From Legionella sainthelensi (lineage in GTDB: Bacteria; Pseudomonadota; Gammaproteobacteria; Legionellales; Legionellaceae): a stretch of DNA of 64,000 bases. The notes under the pieces are model-generated. The model was not told the DNA's origin and did no database searches. It worked only from the letters and a program-made list of their open reading frames with translations. The translations under genes and the position numbers were made by a program. The stretch is taken from the NCBI RefSeq assembly GCF_900637685.1, contig NZ_LR134388.1, positions 1,499,501 through 1,563,500 of the forward strand, given 5' to 3'. Below, piece after piece: positions 53,297-63,616 of the stretch; position 1 is the stretch's first letter; each line of letters opens with the position of its first letter.

Positions 53297-53338
53297 CCTA
53301 AGCAAGAGGTTTAGTCGAAACTAATTCAATTCATTGTG

Positions 53339-53367
53339 GCCTGGATTCCACTATGCTGGATCCAGGC
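53339..53367 (-). terminator. stem-loop terminator after clpB
   Basis: GCCTGGATTCC and GGATCCAGGC pair with one bulge, 28 bases past the clpB stop. It may also serve the convergent gene ending at 53296. Confidence 0.6.
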
Positions 53368-53395
53368 TACCAATTCATTAATTTAATTGGATGAT

Positions 53396-55975
53396 CTATT
53401 CGTGACCAGTAAACTCCATCTCACCATCTTGATAAGTTACATCAATGGTTTCACCTGATTTAAATCTTCCAGTTAAGATTGCTTGGGCCAGGGGATTTTC
53501 TAATTGTTGCTGGATGGTTCGCTTTAAAGGTCTGGCACCATATACTGGGTCAAATCCTGCTTCAGCTAAATGCGTTAACGCTTCTTGGGTGACCTCAAGA
53601 TGGATGTCTTGTTGTTTTAGGCGTTTTTGTAAATAGCTGATTTGTATGGCAGCAATTTTTGCGATTTGCTCTTTGGCCAAGGCGTGGAAGACAACGGTAT
53701 CATCAATTCGGTTGATAAACTCAGGACGGAAATGTTGTCGGACCATTTCCATTACTGCATCTTTGATTTGCTCGTATTTGAATTTATTACCCATTTCCTG
53801 AATCAGATTGGAACCAAGATTGGATGTCATCACAATAATGGTATTGCGAAAGTCTACAGTACGTCCTTGGCCGTCAGTTAAACGGCCATCGTCCATGACT
53901 TGGAGAAGAATATTAAACACATCGGAATGTGCTTTTTCTACTTCATCGAGCAAAATGACGGAATAGGGTCTGCGACGTACAGCTTCTGTTAAGTAGCCGC
54001 CTTCTTCATAACCGACATAGCCTGGAGGTGCGCCAATGAGACGAGCAACAGAATGTTTTTCCATAAACTCAGACATGTCAATACGCACCATTGCCTCTTC
54101 TGTATCAAAAAGAAATGTGGCTAAGGCTTTACACAATTCTGTTTTTCCGACACCGGTTGGTCCTAAAAACAAAAATGAGCCAATTGGACGATTAGGATCA
54201 GATAGGCCTGCACGTGAGCGGCGAATAGCGTTAGATACTGCTTCTATGGCTTCATTTTGTCCTATGAGACGATGATGCAATACCTCCTCCATTTTTAGTA
54301 ATTTTTCTTTTTCGCCTTCCATCATTTTAGCAACAGGGATACCCGTCCACCTAGAAACAACTTCTGCAACTTCATCCTCAGTGACTTTATTACGGACTAA
54401 TTTGGTTTCATGCGATTCTGCAGTTGCTACTTGTGCTAAGCGTTTTTCAAGTTCTGGAATACGTCCGTATTGTAATTCGGACATTCGACTTAAATCACCT
54501 GCTCGTCGAGCAGTTTCCATTTCAAGTTTTGCCTGTTCAAGCGCTTCTTTAATTTGAGTTGCTCCTTGCATAGTTGCTTTTTCAGCTTTCCATATTTCCT
54601 CCAAATCGGAATAATTGAGCTCTAATTCGTCAATTGCATGTTGTAAATCCTCAAGTCGTTTTTTAGAGGCTTCATCATGTTCTTTTTTGAGTGCTTCACG
54701 TTCAATTTTTAATTGAATCAAACGTCGCTCTAATTTATCCATGCTTTCGGGCTTTGAATCGATTTCCATACGGATTAAGCTTCCAGCTTCATCAATTAAA
54801 TCAATTGCTTTATCAGGCAGCTGTCTGTCAGTAATATACCGGTGTGATAAAGTAGCAGCTGCAACAATTGCCGGATCGGTAATTTCAACGCCATGGTGAA
54901 CCTCATAGCGTTCTTTTAATCCACGAAGAATGGCTATGGTATCTTCAACACTCGGTTCATCAACTAAAACTTTTTGAAAACGCCGCTCTAAAGCCGCATC
55001 TTTTTCAATGTATTGCCGGTATTCGTCTAACGTAGTTGCACCAATGCAGTGCAGCTCACCCCGAGCTAAAGCAGGTTTAAGCATATTTCCTGCATCCATT
55101 GCCCCTTCTGCTTTTCCAGCGCCGACCATAGTGTGGAGTTCATCTATAAAGAGGATGATTTGACCTTCTTGTTTGGCTAAGTCATTAAGCACTGCTTTAA
55201 GTCGCTCTTCAAACTCACCGCGAAATTTTGCTCCGGCGATTAATGCCCCCATATCCAGAGCAAGTAATCGTTTATTTTTTAGACCTTCTGGAACCTCGCC
55301 ATTAATAATCCGTTGCGCTAATCCTTCAACGATAGCGGTTTTACCTACTCCTGGCTCACCTATCAAAACAGGATTATTTTTGGTGCGTCTTTGCAGTACT
55401 TGAATCGTTCTACGAATCTCATCATCGCGTCCTATGACAGGATCTAATTTACCTTGTTCTGCACGTGCAGTTAAATCCAGAGTATATTTTTCAAGTGCTT
55501 GTCGCTGTTCTTCAGCATTAGGATCGGTCACTGTTTCCCCGCCTCTTAACTCATTTATGGCTTTTTCTATAGCTTTAACGTCACCGCCAACTTGCTTGAG
55601 CATGCGAGAAAGAACACCTTCTTCACTTATTGCAGCTAAAATGAAAAGCTCGCTAGAAATGAAGTTATCTTTTTTTTGTTGTGCTAATTTGTCCGTAAGA
55701 TTTAATAGACGATTTAACGCATTGGATATATGAATATCGCCTCCCATACCCGCTACTTTAGGAAGCTTATCCAAAGCCTGATCGAGTAACGTTCTTAAAA
55801 GAGGGATATTCACCCCAGCTTTGCTGAGCAAAGGTCTACAACTGCCTCCCTCCTGATCCAAAAGCGCTTTCATTAAATGTTCAGGTTCTATAAAACCATT
55901 ATCTCTTCCTAAAGCGAGAGACTGTGCATCTGCTAAAGCGATTTGAAACTTTGATGTCAGTTTATCCATTCTCAT
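53396..55975 (-). CDS. clpB: ATP-dependent chaperone ClpB
   Basis: An 859-residue Hsp100 disaggregase that works with DnaK. Clp-N repeats cover residues 1-145. NBD1 has Walker [10 protein letters not shown], the middle coiled-coil domain spans roughly 410-525, and NBD2 has Walker [10 protein letters not shown]. The C-terminal domain is intact. Translation may start at the ATG at 55975 or at 55969. A heat-shock promoter precedes it. Nothing unusual in length. Confidence 0.97.
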   Translation of the reverse strand: MRMDKLTSKFQIALADAQSLALGRDNGFIEPEHLMKALLDQEGGSCRPLLSKAGVNIPLLRTLLDQALDKLPKVAGMGGDIHISNALNRLLNLTDKLAQQKKDNFISSELFILAAISEEGVLSRMLKQVGGDVKAIEKAINELRGGETVTDPNAEEQRQALEKYTLDLTARAEQGKLDPVIGRDDEIRRTIQVLQRRTKNNPVLIGEPGVGKTAIVEGLAQRIINGEVPEGLKNKRLLALDMGALIAGAKFRGEFEERLKAVLNDLAKQEGQIILFIDELHTMVGAGKAEGAMDAGNMLKPALARGELHCIGATTLDEYRQYIEKDAALERRFQKVLVDEPSVEDTIAILRGLKERYEVHHGVEITDPAIVAAATLSHRYITDRQLPDKAIDLIDEAGSLIRMEIDSKPESMDKLERRLIQLKIEREALKKEHDEASKKRLEDLQHAIDELELNYSDLEEIWKAEKATMQGATQIKEALEQAKLEMETARRAGDLSRMSELQYGRIPELEKRLAQVATAESHETKLVRNKVTEDEVAEVVSRWTGIPVAKMMEGEKEKLLKMEEVLHHRLIGQNEAIEAVSNAIRRSRAGLSDPNRPIGSFLFLGPTGVGKTELCKALATFLFDTEEAMVRIDMSEFMEKHSVARLIGAPPGYVGYEEGGYLTEAVRRRPYSVILLDEVEKAHSDVFNILLQVMDDGRLTDGQGRTVDFRNTIIVMTSNLGSNLIQEMGNKFKYEQIKDAVMEMVRQHFRPEFINRIDDTVVFHALAKEQIAKIAAIQISYLQKRLKQQDIHLEVTQEALTHLAEAGFDPVYGARPLKRTIQQQLENPLAQAILTGRFKSGETIDVTYQDGEMEFTGHE

Positions 55976-56023
55976 AACGATTCACCTTATTTAATGGGTG
56001 TTAATTTTCTTTTATCTACCGTA

Positions 56024-56051
56024 AAATGAGGCTTAATTAAATAATTTCAAG
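56024..56051 (-). promoter_or_regulatory. sigma-32 (heat-shock) promoter of clpB
   Basis: On the minus strand, CTTGAA (56051-56046) is followed after 14 bases by CCTCATTT (56031-56024). This matches the sigma-32 consensus CTTGAA-N13/14-CCCCATNT at all but one position, about 50 bases before the clpB start. It overlaps the leader of the divergent sppA. Confidence 0.75.
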
Positions 56052-56061
56052 TGATTTTAAT

Positions 56062-57018
56062 ATGACAAATGATATTTCTTCTAATTCGAGTCAGGATTCA
56101 CAAGCTTTACTGAATCAAATCATCATTGATTATATGAAAGAAGCCAAAAGAAAGCGCAGATGGAAATGGTTCATGCGTGTCATTTATTTATTAATTATTG
56201 CTTATATTGTTTATCAATTTTCTGCAAGCTCAAATGAGGAAGTGGGGACCAATACCAAGCCGCATGTGGGCATTGTTGACATTAATGGTGAAATGGCTGA
56301 TGCAAAACCTGCTAACTCCGATGATTTTGCGAAGGGGCTTGATACCGCTTATAAAAACTCAGGATTAAAAGCACTAATTGTGCGTATTAACAGTCCTGGC
56401 GGTAGTCCGGTACAGGCTGAATATATGTATAACACCATAAAATATTATCAAAAAAAGCACCCTGATATAAAAATTTATTCAGTTTGTGTCGATGCCTGTG
56501 CTTCTGCTGCTTATTATGTAGCTGTTGCTACTGATGCTATTTATGCAAGCCCCGCAAGTATGGTTGGTTCGATTGGCGTTTTATACAATGGGTTTGGAGT
56601 GGTTGATTTGATGAGTAAAATCGGGGTTTCGCGTCGCTTACAAACATCCGGTGTTAATAAAGGATTTTTAGATCCATTTTCTCCGCAAACCGATTTTGAA
56701 AAGCAAAAGTTACAAACGATGCTTGATATAGTACATCAACAATTTATTAACCGTGTGAAAGAGGGGAGAGGAAGCCGGTTACATATCGATGATGAAACTT
56801 TTTCAGGGCTTTTTTGGACTGGTGAGCAAGCTTTGACTATGGGTTTAATTGATGGGTATGCTAGCAGTGGACAATTGGCTCGTGAAATTATTAATGTTCC
56901 AGAAGTTATTGATTACACTCATAAACAAAACCTTTTTGATCGCGTCACTAAAAATATTGGTACTGCTATGGCGGACGAATTACCTTTAAGTTTTGGAGCA
57001 AGGCAAGGATTTAAGTAA
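56062..57018 (+). CDS. sppA: signal peptide peptidase SppA (S49 family, short form)
   Basis: A 318-residue membrane-anchored serine protease that degrades cleaved signal peptides. One N-terminal membrane helix (about 36-55) is followed by the S49 domain: RINSPGGSP, the nucleophile Ser148 (ACASAAYYVA) and the likely general base Lys200 (GVNKGFLDPF). This short form has one S49 domain, unlike the double-domain E. coli enzyme. Divergent from clpB. Confidence 0.92.
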   Translation: MTNDISSNSSQDSQALLNQIIIDYMKEAKRKRRWKWFMRVIYLLIIAYIVYQFSASSNEEVGTNTKPHVGIVDINGEMADAKPANSDDFAKGLDTAYKNSGLKALIVRINSPGGSPVQAEYMYNTIKYYQKKHPDIKIYSVCVDACASAAYYVAVATDAIYASPASMVGSIGVLYNGFGVVDLMSKIGVSRRLQTSGVNKGFLDPFSPQTDFEKQKLQTMLDIVHQQFINRVKEGRGSRLHIDDETFSGLFWTGEQALTMGLIDGYASSGQLAREIINVPEVIDYTHKQNLFDRVTKNIGTAMADELPLSFGARQGFK

Positions 57019-57391
57019 GTAGGGTATTTTTGTGTACTGCTCCCGAACTGATTGAGATGAGATTAAAAGTCAGACTGGTCTGAGTTACAAAGGCAGTTCT
57101 ATTAATAAGTGCTGCGTAGGATGGCTTCTCCCGCTAAGAAAGCAGGGGGTTTAATGGGTTTGATTCGTTATTACTCTATATTTTATATGAATTTTTTTAC
57201 TATTTTTATTAAAATGATTTTGGCTTTTGGATAATGAAGATAGGTTTAAGTGCAACAAGTTAGCAAGATTAGGTTGTCAATAAATCCGAATGATAAAGAG
57301 CATTGAGGAAAATAACTACTCAGAACCACCATTTAAACCGAAACCCTGCTGGTGTGGGGTTTCGGTTATACTTCGTTTTGTAGGGGTGTGA
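57019..57391. other. intergenic region with a terminator hairpin
   Basis: No supported gene between the convergent sppA and iscA-like genes. AACCGAAACCC (57336-57346) and GGGTTTCGGTT (57357-57367) form a perfect 11-bp stem with a 10-base loop, 25 bases past the iscA-like stop. This is probably that operon's terminator, although no long T tract follows. Confidence 0.6.
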
Positions 57392-57757
57392 TTAATCGAC
57401 AGTAAAGCTTTCTCCACAACCACATTGGCCTGTCTGGTTGGGATTATTAAATACAAATTTATGATTTAATCCTTGCTTTACATAATCAACATCCATTTTT
57501 TTTAGAAATGGGTAGCTGGCTTTATCAACACAGACAACGTATTGTTTATTTAAAGGGAGAATTAAATCCCCTTCAAGTGGGGCCAACACATAATCTACCA
57601 CATAGGATAAACCCGAACATCCTGTTTTTTTTACTGACAGACGGATTCCTGCATGTCCAGGTTTTTTTTGTAAATAAGATACTACGTGTTTTAAAGCTGC
57701 ATCAGTAAAACTGATTTCAGGTGTTTTATTTTCTGCATGATGCATGATGACGCTCAT
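57392..57757 (-). CDS. iron-sulfur assembly protein, IscA/HesB family
   Basis: A 121-residue A-type carrier that holds and passes Fe-S clusters. The three conserved cysteines are present: Cys47 (TGCSGLSY), Cys112 and Cys114 (QCGCGESF). I start at the ATG at 57757, which has GAGAGG upstream; the longer frame to 57772 adds five residues. It is last in trmJ-iscS-iscU-like-iscA. IscA, SufA and ErpA cannot be told apart with certainty. Confidence 0.88.
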   Translation of the reverse strand: MSVIMHHAENKTPEISFTDAALKHVVSYLQKKPGHAGIRLSVKKTGCSGLSYVVDYVLAPLEGDLILPLNKQYVVCVDKASYPFLKKMDVDYVKQGLNHKFVFNNPNQTGQCGCGESFTVD

Positions 57758-57830
57758 GATACTACCTCTCAATTTATGTGTTGACCTCTTTCATATTGCC
57801 TTTGATTTGCAATAAAGCAAAATTTACTGG

Positions 57831-58211
57831 CTATGTAAGAGGTTTATTTTTTATTAAAAGCATGACTTCTTTATAAATATCTAGGATTCTTAATGCTATA
57901 GGGTATTGGGCAATAGGTATATCCAAGTTTTTAATAATTAGCAAATGATCAATCTGTGGTACATTATCTATAGCCTTTCCTTCTAATTGCCTGCATAACC
58001 ATTCCAGACCTGCAATCACGTATGGATTTCCATTGGTTTTAAAACAAGCACGCAGAATTTTACCCTCTGAGTCGCATTGCAGGTATAACTCAATTATTCC
58101 CTGATTTTTTTGACTATTTTTTACCATTACAGTAAGAGCATGATTGAGATCAATGACACCTACATGTTTTGGTAAAAAAAAGTAATCTTGCACTATTTTA
58201 TTATACATCAT
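57831..58211 (-). CDS. IscU/NifU-like scaffold homologue lacking cluster cysteines
   Basis: A 126-residue protein with the IscU fold pattern: short N-terminal NK-VQDYF-P, beta strands around [22 protein letters not shown], and helices [13 protein letters not shown] and [16 protein letters not shown]. The ligand positions of IscU are changed. The segment corresponding to FKTYGCGSAIA reads [12 protein letters not shown], and the late Cys before the last helix reads PIALRIL. Only Cys46, Cys56 and Cys73 remain, at non-ligand positions. The start overlaps the iscS stop. It may be a non-scaffold partner of the desulfurase. IscU ancestry is inferred from position and faint similarity. Confidence 0.7.
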   Translation of the reverse strand: MMYNKIVQDYFFLPKHVGVIDLNHALTVMVKNSQKNQGIIELYLQCDSEGKILRACFKTNGNPYVIAGLEWLCRQLEGKAIDNVPQIDHLLIIKNLDIPIAQYPIALRILDIYKEVMLLIKNKPLT

Positions 58212-59380
58212 GATGGTGATATTTCGTGTAATCGAGTGACTTCAGTACGAATTATATTAATTGCATATTCAATTTCTTCTTCTTTAGTAAAACGCCCAAT
58301 GGTTAACCTCACTGTACTTTGTGCAAGATCATCACTTAATCCTAATGCCTTAAGCACATAAGAGGGTTGGATGCTTGCAGAGCTGCATGCTGATGTAGTA
58401 GAAACTGCTAATTCATTTAATGCTAAAAGTAACGAGTCACCATCCAAGCCCGCAAAGCTCATATTCAAATTTCCAGCAATTCGTTGATGTGCATCACCAT
58501 TAAGCTGGATACCAGGTAAATGCTTTATACCGTCCCATAAGCGTTTACTATAACTTAAGATACGTGCCTGTTCTTCTTGACGCAAGAGTTCAGTTAATGC
58601 AAATGCTTCTCCCATACCGACGATTTGATGGGTTGCTAATGTTCCTGAGCGCAGTCCTCCTTCATGCCCCCCTCCAAAACTTTGGGGTTGAAGACGAATT
58701 CTAGGTTTATGTCTGACATACAATGCACCGATACCTTTTGGCCCATAATTTTTATGTGCTGAAAATGCCATTAAATCTACAGACAACTGGGTTAAATTTA
58801 TGGGAAGTTTTCCCGCACTTTGTGCTGCATCCACATGAAAAATAATTCCTTTGTGGCGTAATAATGAGCCTATAGCCTCTATATCCTGTATAACTCCAAT
58901 TTCATTATTTACATGCATAATAGATACTAAAATGGTATCGGGCCTTAATGTTTGGGCTAATTGTTCAAGATCTAATAAACCATTGGTTTTTGGCTTAAGA
59001 TAGGTTACTTCAAAACCATCCTTTTCTAGGCGGTTAAAACTATCGAGTACGGCTTTATGTTCTGTACTCATTGTAATGAGGTGTTTTCCTTTATTTTGGT
59101 AAAATTGGGCGGCGCCAATTATTGCTAAATTATTTGCTTCAGTTGCCCCTGATGTAAAAACAATGTCTTGAGGTAAGGCGTGAATTGTTTCTGCAATTTG
59201 TGTGCGGGCATGTTCTACAGCACGTGCCGCGGTTCTACCATATTCATGAGTAGCTGATGAAGGGTTACCATAATCTCCATCAGGTCCTAAATAGCAGAGC
59301 ATACGCGCTACAACACGTGGATCAACAGGTGTTGTCGCCATGTAATCAAAATAAATTGGTTTTTTAATGATCGTGTTCAC
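58208..59380 (-). CDS. iscS: cysteine desulfurase, IscS/NifS family
   Basis: A 390-residue PLP enzyme that takes sulfur from cysteine for Fe-S clusters and tRNA thiolation. The PLP Lys210 is in [12 protein letters not shown] and the persulfide Cys332 in [19 protein letters not shown] and the [10 protein letters not shown] motif are conserved. I choose the GTG at 59380, which has AGAGGCAGGA upstream; the alternative TTG at 59407 adds nine residues. It overlaps trmJ by 17 bases. The IscR, HscBA and ferredoxin genes of the classic cluster are absent here. Confidence 0.9.
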   Translation of the reverse strand: MNTIIKKPIYFDYMATTPVDPRVVARMLCYLGPDGDYGNPSSATHEYGRTAARAVEHARTQIAETIHALPQDIVFTSGATEANNLAIIGAAQFYQNKGKHLITMSTEHKAVLDSFNRLEKDGFEVTYLKPKTNGLLDLEQLAQTLRPDTILVSIMHVNNEIGVIQDIEAIGSLLRHKGIIFHVDAAQSAGKLPINLTQLSVDLMAFSAHKNYGPKGIGALYVRHKPRIRLQPQSFGGGHEGGLRSGTLATHQIVGMGEAFALTELLRQEEQARILSYSKRLWDGIKHLPGIQLNGDAHQRIAGNLNMSFAGLDGDSLLLALNELAVSTTSACSSASIQPSYVLKALGLSDDLAQSTVRLTIGRFTKEEEIEYAINIIRTEVTRLHEISPS

Positions 59381-60119
59381 TCCTGCCTCTTTTATTTGCC
59401 CATTCAATTGATTTTTGGACTTGGCTTAACATTCCTCTTAAAAGGTTCACTTCCATTTTCTCTAAGCTCACGCGATTAAACAATCGTCGGACACGTTGCA
59501 TTAAACGTCGTGGATTAGACGTTTTTAAAAATTGAATTTTAATAAAAACCTCTTTGAGATGTTCATAAAACAGTTCGATATCTTCTGCGGTTGCATATTC
59601 ATCTTGTCGTAACGCTACTTCTGCTTTAGGTGCTAACAATTTCATACGCAATTCATATGCAATGATTTGTACGGCTTGAGCTAAATTCAGCGAACTGTAC
59701 TCAGGATTACTTGGAATATTTATATGATAATGACATTTTAGCAGTTCTTCATTAGTAAGACCCGCATGTTCACGCCCAAATACAATACCAATTTGAGTGT
59801 TATCTGCTTGTTGATTGACTAAATCAGCACAAGATGAGGGAGTTAAACCTGGCAAAGAAATTCCTCTAGGTCTTGCGCTGGTACCTAAAATGAGTTGACA
59901 TCCCACCAATGCCTGGTCTAATGATTCTGTAACTACGGCACTTCTCAGAAGATCATCTGCTCCCGCAGCCATTTCTTGGGCGCGCAGATCAGGAAAAGAT
60001 TTGGGTTTAACTAAATAAAGAGATTTTAACCCCATAGTCTTCATTGCTCGAGCTGTAGAGCCTATATTACCTGGATGAGAGGTTGCTACTAAAATGATGC
60101 GAATAGAATTTAGAGTCAT
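59364..60119 (-). CDS. trmJ: tRNA (cytidine/uridine-2'-O-)-methyltransferase TrmJ
   Basis: A 251-residue SPOUT methyltransferase that modifies position 32 in the tRNA anticodon loop. [20 protein letters not shown] at the start, the [13 protein letters not shown] motif and [18 protein letters not shown] form the knotted fold. Position upstream of the isc genes and divergent from suhB matches E. coli. Confidence 0.94.
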   Translation of the reverse strand: MTLNSIRIILVATSHPGNIGSTARAMKTMGLKSLYLVKPKSFPDLRAQEMAAGADDLLRSAVVTESLDQALVGCQLILGTSARPRGISLPGLTPSSCADLVNQQADNTQIGIVFGREHAGLTNEELLKCHYHINIPSNPEYSSLNLAQAVQIIAYELRMKLLAPKAEVALRQDEYATAEDIELFYEHLKEVFIKIQFLKTSNPRRLMQRVRRLFNRVSLEKMEVNLLRGMLSQVQKSIEWANKRGRSEHDH

Positions 60120-60229
60120 AAAAAATAGTAATTAATGCATTTCGATCATGCGATCATAACATTTAACTCTCTTTGTGCAAAAAAAGTATGATAGAATCGC
60201 CAACTTTGTAGATTACATAGAGTATATTC

Positions 60230-61015
60230 ATGGAACCACTTTTAAATATAGCAGTTAATGCAGCACGACAAGCCGGTGATATAATAATTCGTCATATGGA
60301 GCAAGTGGACCGTCTTAAAATTACCGCTAAAAATAACCATGAATATTTTAGCGAAGTAGACATTAAAGCCGAGCAGGCCATTATTAATACCATTCATAAA
60401 GCATATCCAGAGCATGGAATTTTAGCTGAAGAAAGCGGTATAAAAGAAGGGGATGGAGAAACAGTTTGGATTATTGACCCCTTGGATGGAACATCGAATT
60501 ATTTACATGGGTTCCCCTTTTTTTCAGTTTCTATTGGGGTACAGATTAAAGGAAGAATAGAGCATGGAGTAATTTATGATCCATTACGGCATGAGTGTTT
60601 TGCTGCCAGTCGCGGGCGAGGAGCTCGATTAAATGACCGAAGAATTCGTGTTTCGAAACAAACTCAACTGATGGCCGCATTACTAGGAACAGGATTTCCA
60701 TCCCGAGATGTTCATGTGGCGCAGAGATATTTACCTACATTAGGAGCATTATTGGGTAAGTGTGCTGGTATAAGAAGAACAGGATCTGCTGCTCTTGATT
60801 TAGCGTATGTAGCTAGTGGACGATTGGATGGTTTTTGGGAGATTGGTTTACGCCCATGGGATATTGCTGCAGGCTCACTATTAATCAGAGAAGCGGGTGG
60901 GTTGATTAGCGATTTACAAGGAGGAGATGATTTTATTAAATATGGGGATATTGTTGCAGGAACTCCTAAGGTATTTAAATCTTTATTGCAAACCATTTCT
61001 CCTGCTTTGAAATAA
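60230..61015 (+). CDS. suhB: inositol-1-monophosphatase family protein SuhB
   Basis: A 261-residue Mg-dependent phosphatase. In E. coli SuhB also joins the rRNA antitermination complex. The metal-binding motifs are EESG near residue 67, IDPLDGTSNYLHGFP, and RPWDIAAGSLLIREAGG near the C-terminus. Divergent from trmJ with 110 bases between. Confidence 0.94.
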   Translation: MEPLLNIAVNAARQAGDIIIRHMEQVDRLKITAKNNHEYFSEVDIKAEQAIINTIHKAYPEHGILAEESGIKEGDGETVWIIDPLDGTSNYLHGFPFFSVSIGVQIKGRIEHGVIYDPLRHECFAASRGRGARLNDRRIRVSKQTQLMAALLGTGFPSRDVHVAQRYLPTLGALLGKCAGIRRTGSAALDLAYVASGRLDGFWEIGLRPWDIAAGSLLIREAGGLISDLQGGDDFIKYGDIVAGTPKVFKSLLQTISPALK

Positions 61016-61470
61016 GACGAGGAAATAATATCTCTGAAGTTTTGATACATCCCCATACTTCTCAGAAATGATACAAAACCTAACGACTTTGCGCGCGACA
61101 GCGCGCTTTGTTCGATCTTTTTGAATGAGCATAGAACTTCAAGCATTAATCCGATTCACAAGACCTGTCTATGCTGCCGCAGAATATTTAAGTGTGTGAC
61201 AAAAATATATTTCGAGGGTGCTTGTTGTACTTATATTTATGTCACTGAGCGAACCACAAAATGCAGCAATTTAATTAATTAATAAATTCACCTTGTCCAT
61301 TTAACAGTTAAAATGGTAGAATTTTTTAACTTAATATTTCCTTAATAAATGAATATCATTAAAACAATATTTACACTCTTTGAGATGTTTGATACTATAT
61401 AGACCATGGTGTTCGGTGAGTGTGTGTACTGGGCATAATTTTACTTATTAATTTGTACTAGGAGACTTAA
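61016..61470. other. intergenic region between suhB and fis
   Basis: About 455 bases without a supported gene. GCGCGC-GACA-GCGCGC at 61091-61106, followed by TTTGTTCGATCTTTTT, is a likely terminator for suhB. The region before 61471 should hold the fis promoter. AGGAGA lies before the fis ATG. Confidence 0.5.
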
Positions 61471-61752
61471 ATGAGCACAGAAACAATGGTGCAAAGCAGC
61501 GAAGCACTTTCACATCAAGTAATTCGTGCTGTTAAGGGGTATTTGACGAGTGTTAACAATAAAGATTCTAATTTGAATTTATATCAATTGATCGTTGAAG
61601 AAGTCGAAGCACCTTTATTTCGAACTGTTATGGAATTAACTCGCTACAATCAATCAAAAGCAGCACGTGTTCTTGGGGTAAGTCGTGGAACTTTACGTAC
61701 TAAGTTGAAGCGCTATTTTGACGATGAATTTATTGGAACTCGTGATTTCTAA
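61471..61752 (+). CDS. fis: Fis family DNA-binding protein
   Basis: A 93-residue nucleoid protein. The C-terminal helix-turn-helix NQSKAARVLGVSRGTLRTKL and the preceding ELIVEEVEAPLFRTVM-like dimer helices are characteristic. Legionella carries several Fis paralogues that regulate growth-phase genes; which one this is cannot be told here. Strong ribosome binding site AGGAGA. It is not in the dusB-fis arrangement of enterobacteria. Confidence 0.92.
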   Translation: MSTETMVQSSEALSHQVIRAVKGYLTSVNNKDSNLNLYQLIVEEVEAPLFRTVMELTRYNQSKAARVLGVSRGTLRTKLKRYFDDEFIGTRDF

Positions 61753-61842
61753 TTAATTTAACCTAAAACTCTCAATAGCATTTTTCAATTTATTACCCCC
61801 AAACAGTGGTCTTTCGGTAGGCACTCTGCTACTATTGATAAC

Positions 61843-62197
61843 AGAGTTGGTCAGGCAATCGCTCTTTGCTGATGCAAAGGGAGGAAAGTCCGGGCTCCAA
61901 AGGGCAGAGTGCCAGGTAACGCCTGGGAGATGTAAGTCTACGGAAAGTGCCACAGAAAATATACCGCCTATTATAGGTAAGGGTGAAATGGTGCGGTAAG
62001 AGCGCACCGCGCGATTGGTAACAGTCGTGGCAGGGAAAACCCCACTCGGAGCAAGACCAAATAGGAATCCATTTAGCTATAATGGCTAATACGTGTGGCC
62101 CACACGGGATTCGGGTAGGTTGCTTGAGGCGTGTGGTGACACACGTCCCAGATGAATGATTGTCCACGACAGAACCCGGCTTATCGACCGACTCTTC
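61843..62197 (+). ncRNA. rnpB: RNase P RNA (bacterial type A)
   Basis: The catalytic RNA of RNase P, which matures tRNA 5' ends. Conserved blocks are plain: GAGGAAAGTCCGGGCTCC, GGGCAGAGTGCCAGGTAACG, GGTAAGGGTGAAATGGTGCG, GGAGCAAGACCAAATAGG and GACAGAACCCGGCTTATCG. The P1 helix pairs GAGTTGGTC near the 5' end with GACCGACTC near the 3' end, which sets the approximate limits. Ends are good to a few bases. It lies 90 bases after fis. Confidence 0.97.
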
Positions 62198-62245
62198 TTA
62201 TTTCAAATGTTCTATCTTCAAATATAAAATGTAAGTTCTCATTTT

Positions 62246-63568
62246 TCAGTGTTTGCTAATGTGTAATTTTAATTTTGGTCGTGCACGGCTTAGCATCCTA
62301 TTCGCTATTCGGAGTAAAAATGAACACCATATCCCATACAATACGGATAAATGCATTAAATATAATGAACGATAAGCAAGTTGAGCAACTTTGCCCCCTA
62401 GAAAGTAACGTACTTTGCCCATACCTGAAATATCACCATAGGCTCCATAACAACTTAGTGCAATTAAAGAACCTCGATCTTCATATTTAAAATCAAGTAG
62501 CTCCTTATTACTCAATTTATTCTTCAATGATTTTGCCAGGAGCTGAGCTTGCTGGTGAGCCGCTTGTGCTCGTGGTGGTACGGGTTTCCCAGTAGCAACA
62601 TCTAGTACTTGAGCACAATCGCCAATCGCGAAAATATGTGCGTCATTCGTGGTTTGTAGTTTTGAATTGATCATTATTCTATTTAAATTATCTACGGCTA
62701 ATCCGTCTAAGGTAGATAAAAACTCAGGAGCTTTAACTCCAGCAGCCCACACGCAGATACTTGCAGGTAAAGTTTTCCCACTTTTAGTGTGAATTCCTTC
62801 ACGATCAATTTGACTTACAATTTCATTTGTTAAAATTTCAATTCCTAATTCTCGTAATTTTTTAGTAGTTGAAGCAGAAAGTAACTCAGGAAGGACTGGT
62901 AAAATCCGAGGAGCTCCCTCAATGATAGTAATTTTCGCTAATTTTCTAACCATATGATTAAATTGATATTTTTCAGTTTGATTGAGGGTGTGGAGTAATT
63001 CTGCACCTAATTCGATACCGGTGGCTCCTCCGCCAATAATTATAATATTAAAATCTGACGGGGCTTCTCCCTCAGGAGCATATTGTAGGGATAATAATTT
63101 ATCTACATATTTTTTTTGAAAATGATTTGCTTGATCAAGATTGTCAATGCTTAAGCAATGCTCTTTAACTCCAGGAGTATTGAAATCATTGCTTTGGCTT
63201 CCTACGGCAATCACTAATGTATCGTATTTTAAGGTTCGTTCAGGCACGATAATATTTTGTTCTTCATCTACAAGAGCAGCAATATGAATGATTTTTTCCT
63301 TACGATCCAAGCCTATCATAGCGCCTGGTTGGTAGTTGTAGTGATGTGATACTGAATGAGAATAAAAATTAAGCTGATCCATGTTGGAGTCGAGTGAACC
63401 TGCAGCTACCTCATGCAATAACGGTTTCCATATATGGATTTCTTGCTTATCCACAAGAGTAATGTTTGCTAGTCCTTTTTTGCCTAAATCCTTACCTAAA
63501 CGAGTAACTAACTCAACTCCACCAGCTCCTCCACCGACAACTACGATATGATGTAATTCTTGACTCAT
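62246..63568 (-). CDS. ndh: NAD(P)/FAD-dependent oxidoreductase, type II NADH dehydrogenase
   Basis: A 440-residue NDH-2-like flavoprotein that passes electrons from NADH to quinone without proton pumping. The FAD motif VVGGGAGGVELVTRLG is at residues 10-25, and the NADH motif IIIGGGATGIELGAELLH is near 175. AIGDCAQV near 310 closes the FAD site. A C-terminal hydrophobic/amphipathic stretch suits membrane attachment. Downstream is convergent rnpB. Confidence 0.92.
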   Translation of the reverse strand: MSQELHHIVVVGGGAGGVELVTRLGKDLGKKGLANITLVDKQEIHIWKPLLHEVAAGSLDSNMDQLNFYSHSVSHHYNYQPGAMIGLDRKEKIIHIAALVDEEQNIIVPERTLKYDTLVIAVGSQSNDFNTPGVKEHCLSIDNLDQANHFQKKYVDKLLSLQYAPEGEAPSDFNIIIIGGGATGIELGAELLHTLNQTEKYQFNHMVRKLAKITIIEGAPRILPVLPELLSASTTKKLRELGIEILTNEIVSQIDREGIHTKSGKTLPASICVWAAGVKAPEFLSTLDGLAVDNLNRIMINSKLQTTNDAHIFAIGDCAQVLDVATGKPVPPRAQAAHQQAQLLAKSLKNKLSNKELLDFKYEDRGSLIALSCYGAYGDISGMGKVRYFLGGKVAQLAYRSLYLMHLSVLYGIWCSFLLRIANRMLSRARPKLKLHISKH

Positions 63569-63616
63569 TTTAATTTATCCTTAATTAATACTCCATGGTT
63601 ACCAAATTTCTGTCAC

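Noticed and set aside
52967-53305. 112-residue minus-strand open frame inside the end of the HAD-like gene
   Set aside because: Antisense shadow of the Ala-rich hydrophobic segment; the plus-strand frame is far longer and explains the region.
61753-62167. Minus-strand open frames across 61753-62167
   Set aside because: They lie antisense to the RNase P RNA gene, whose conserved sequence fully explains the region.
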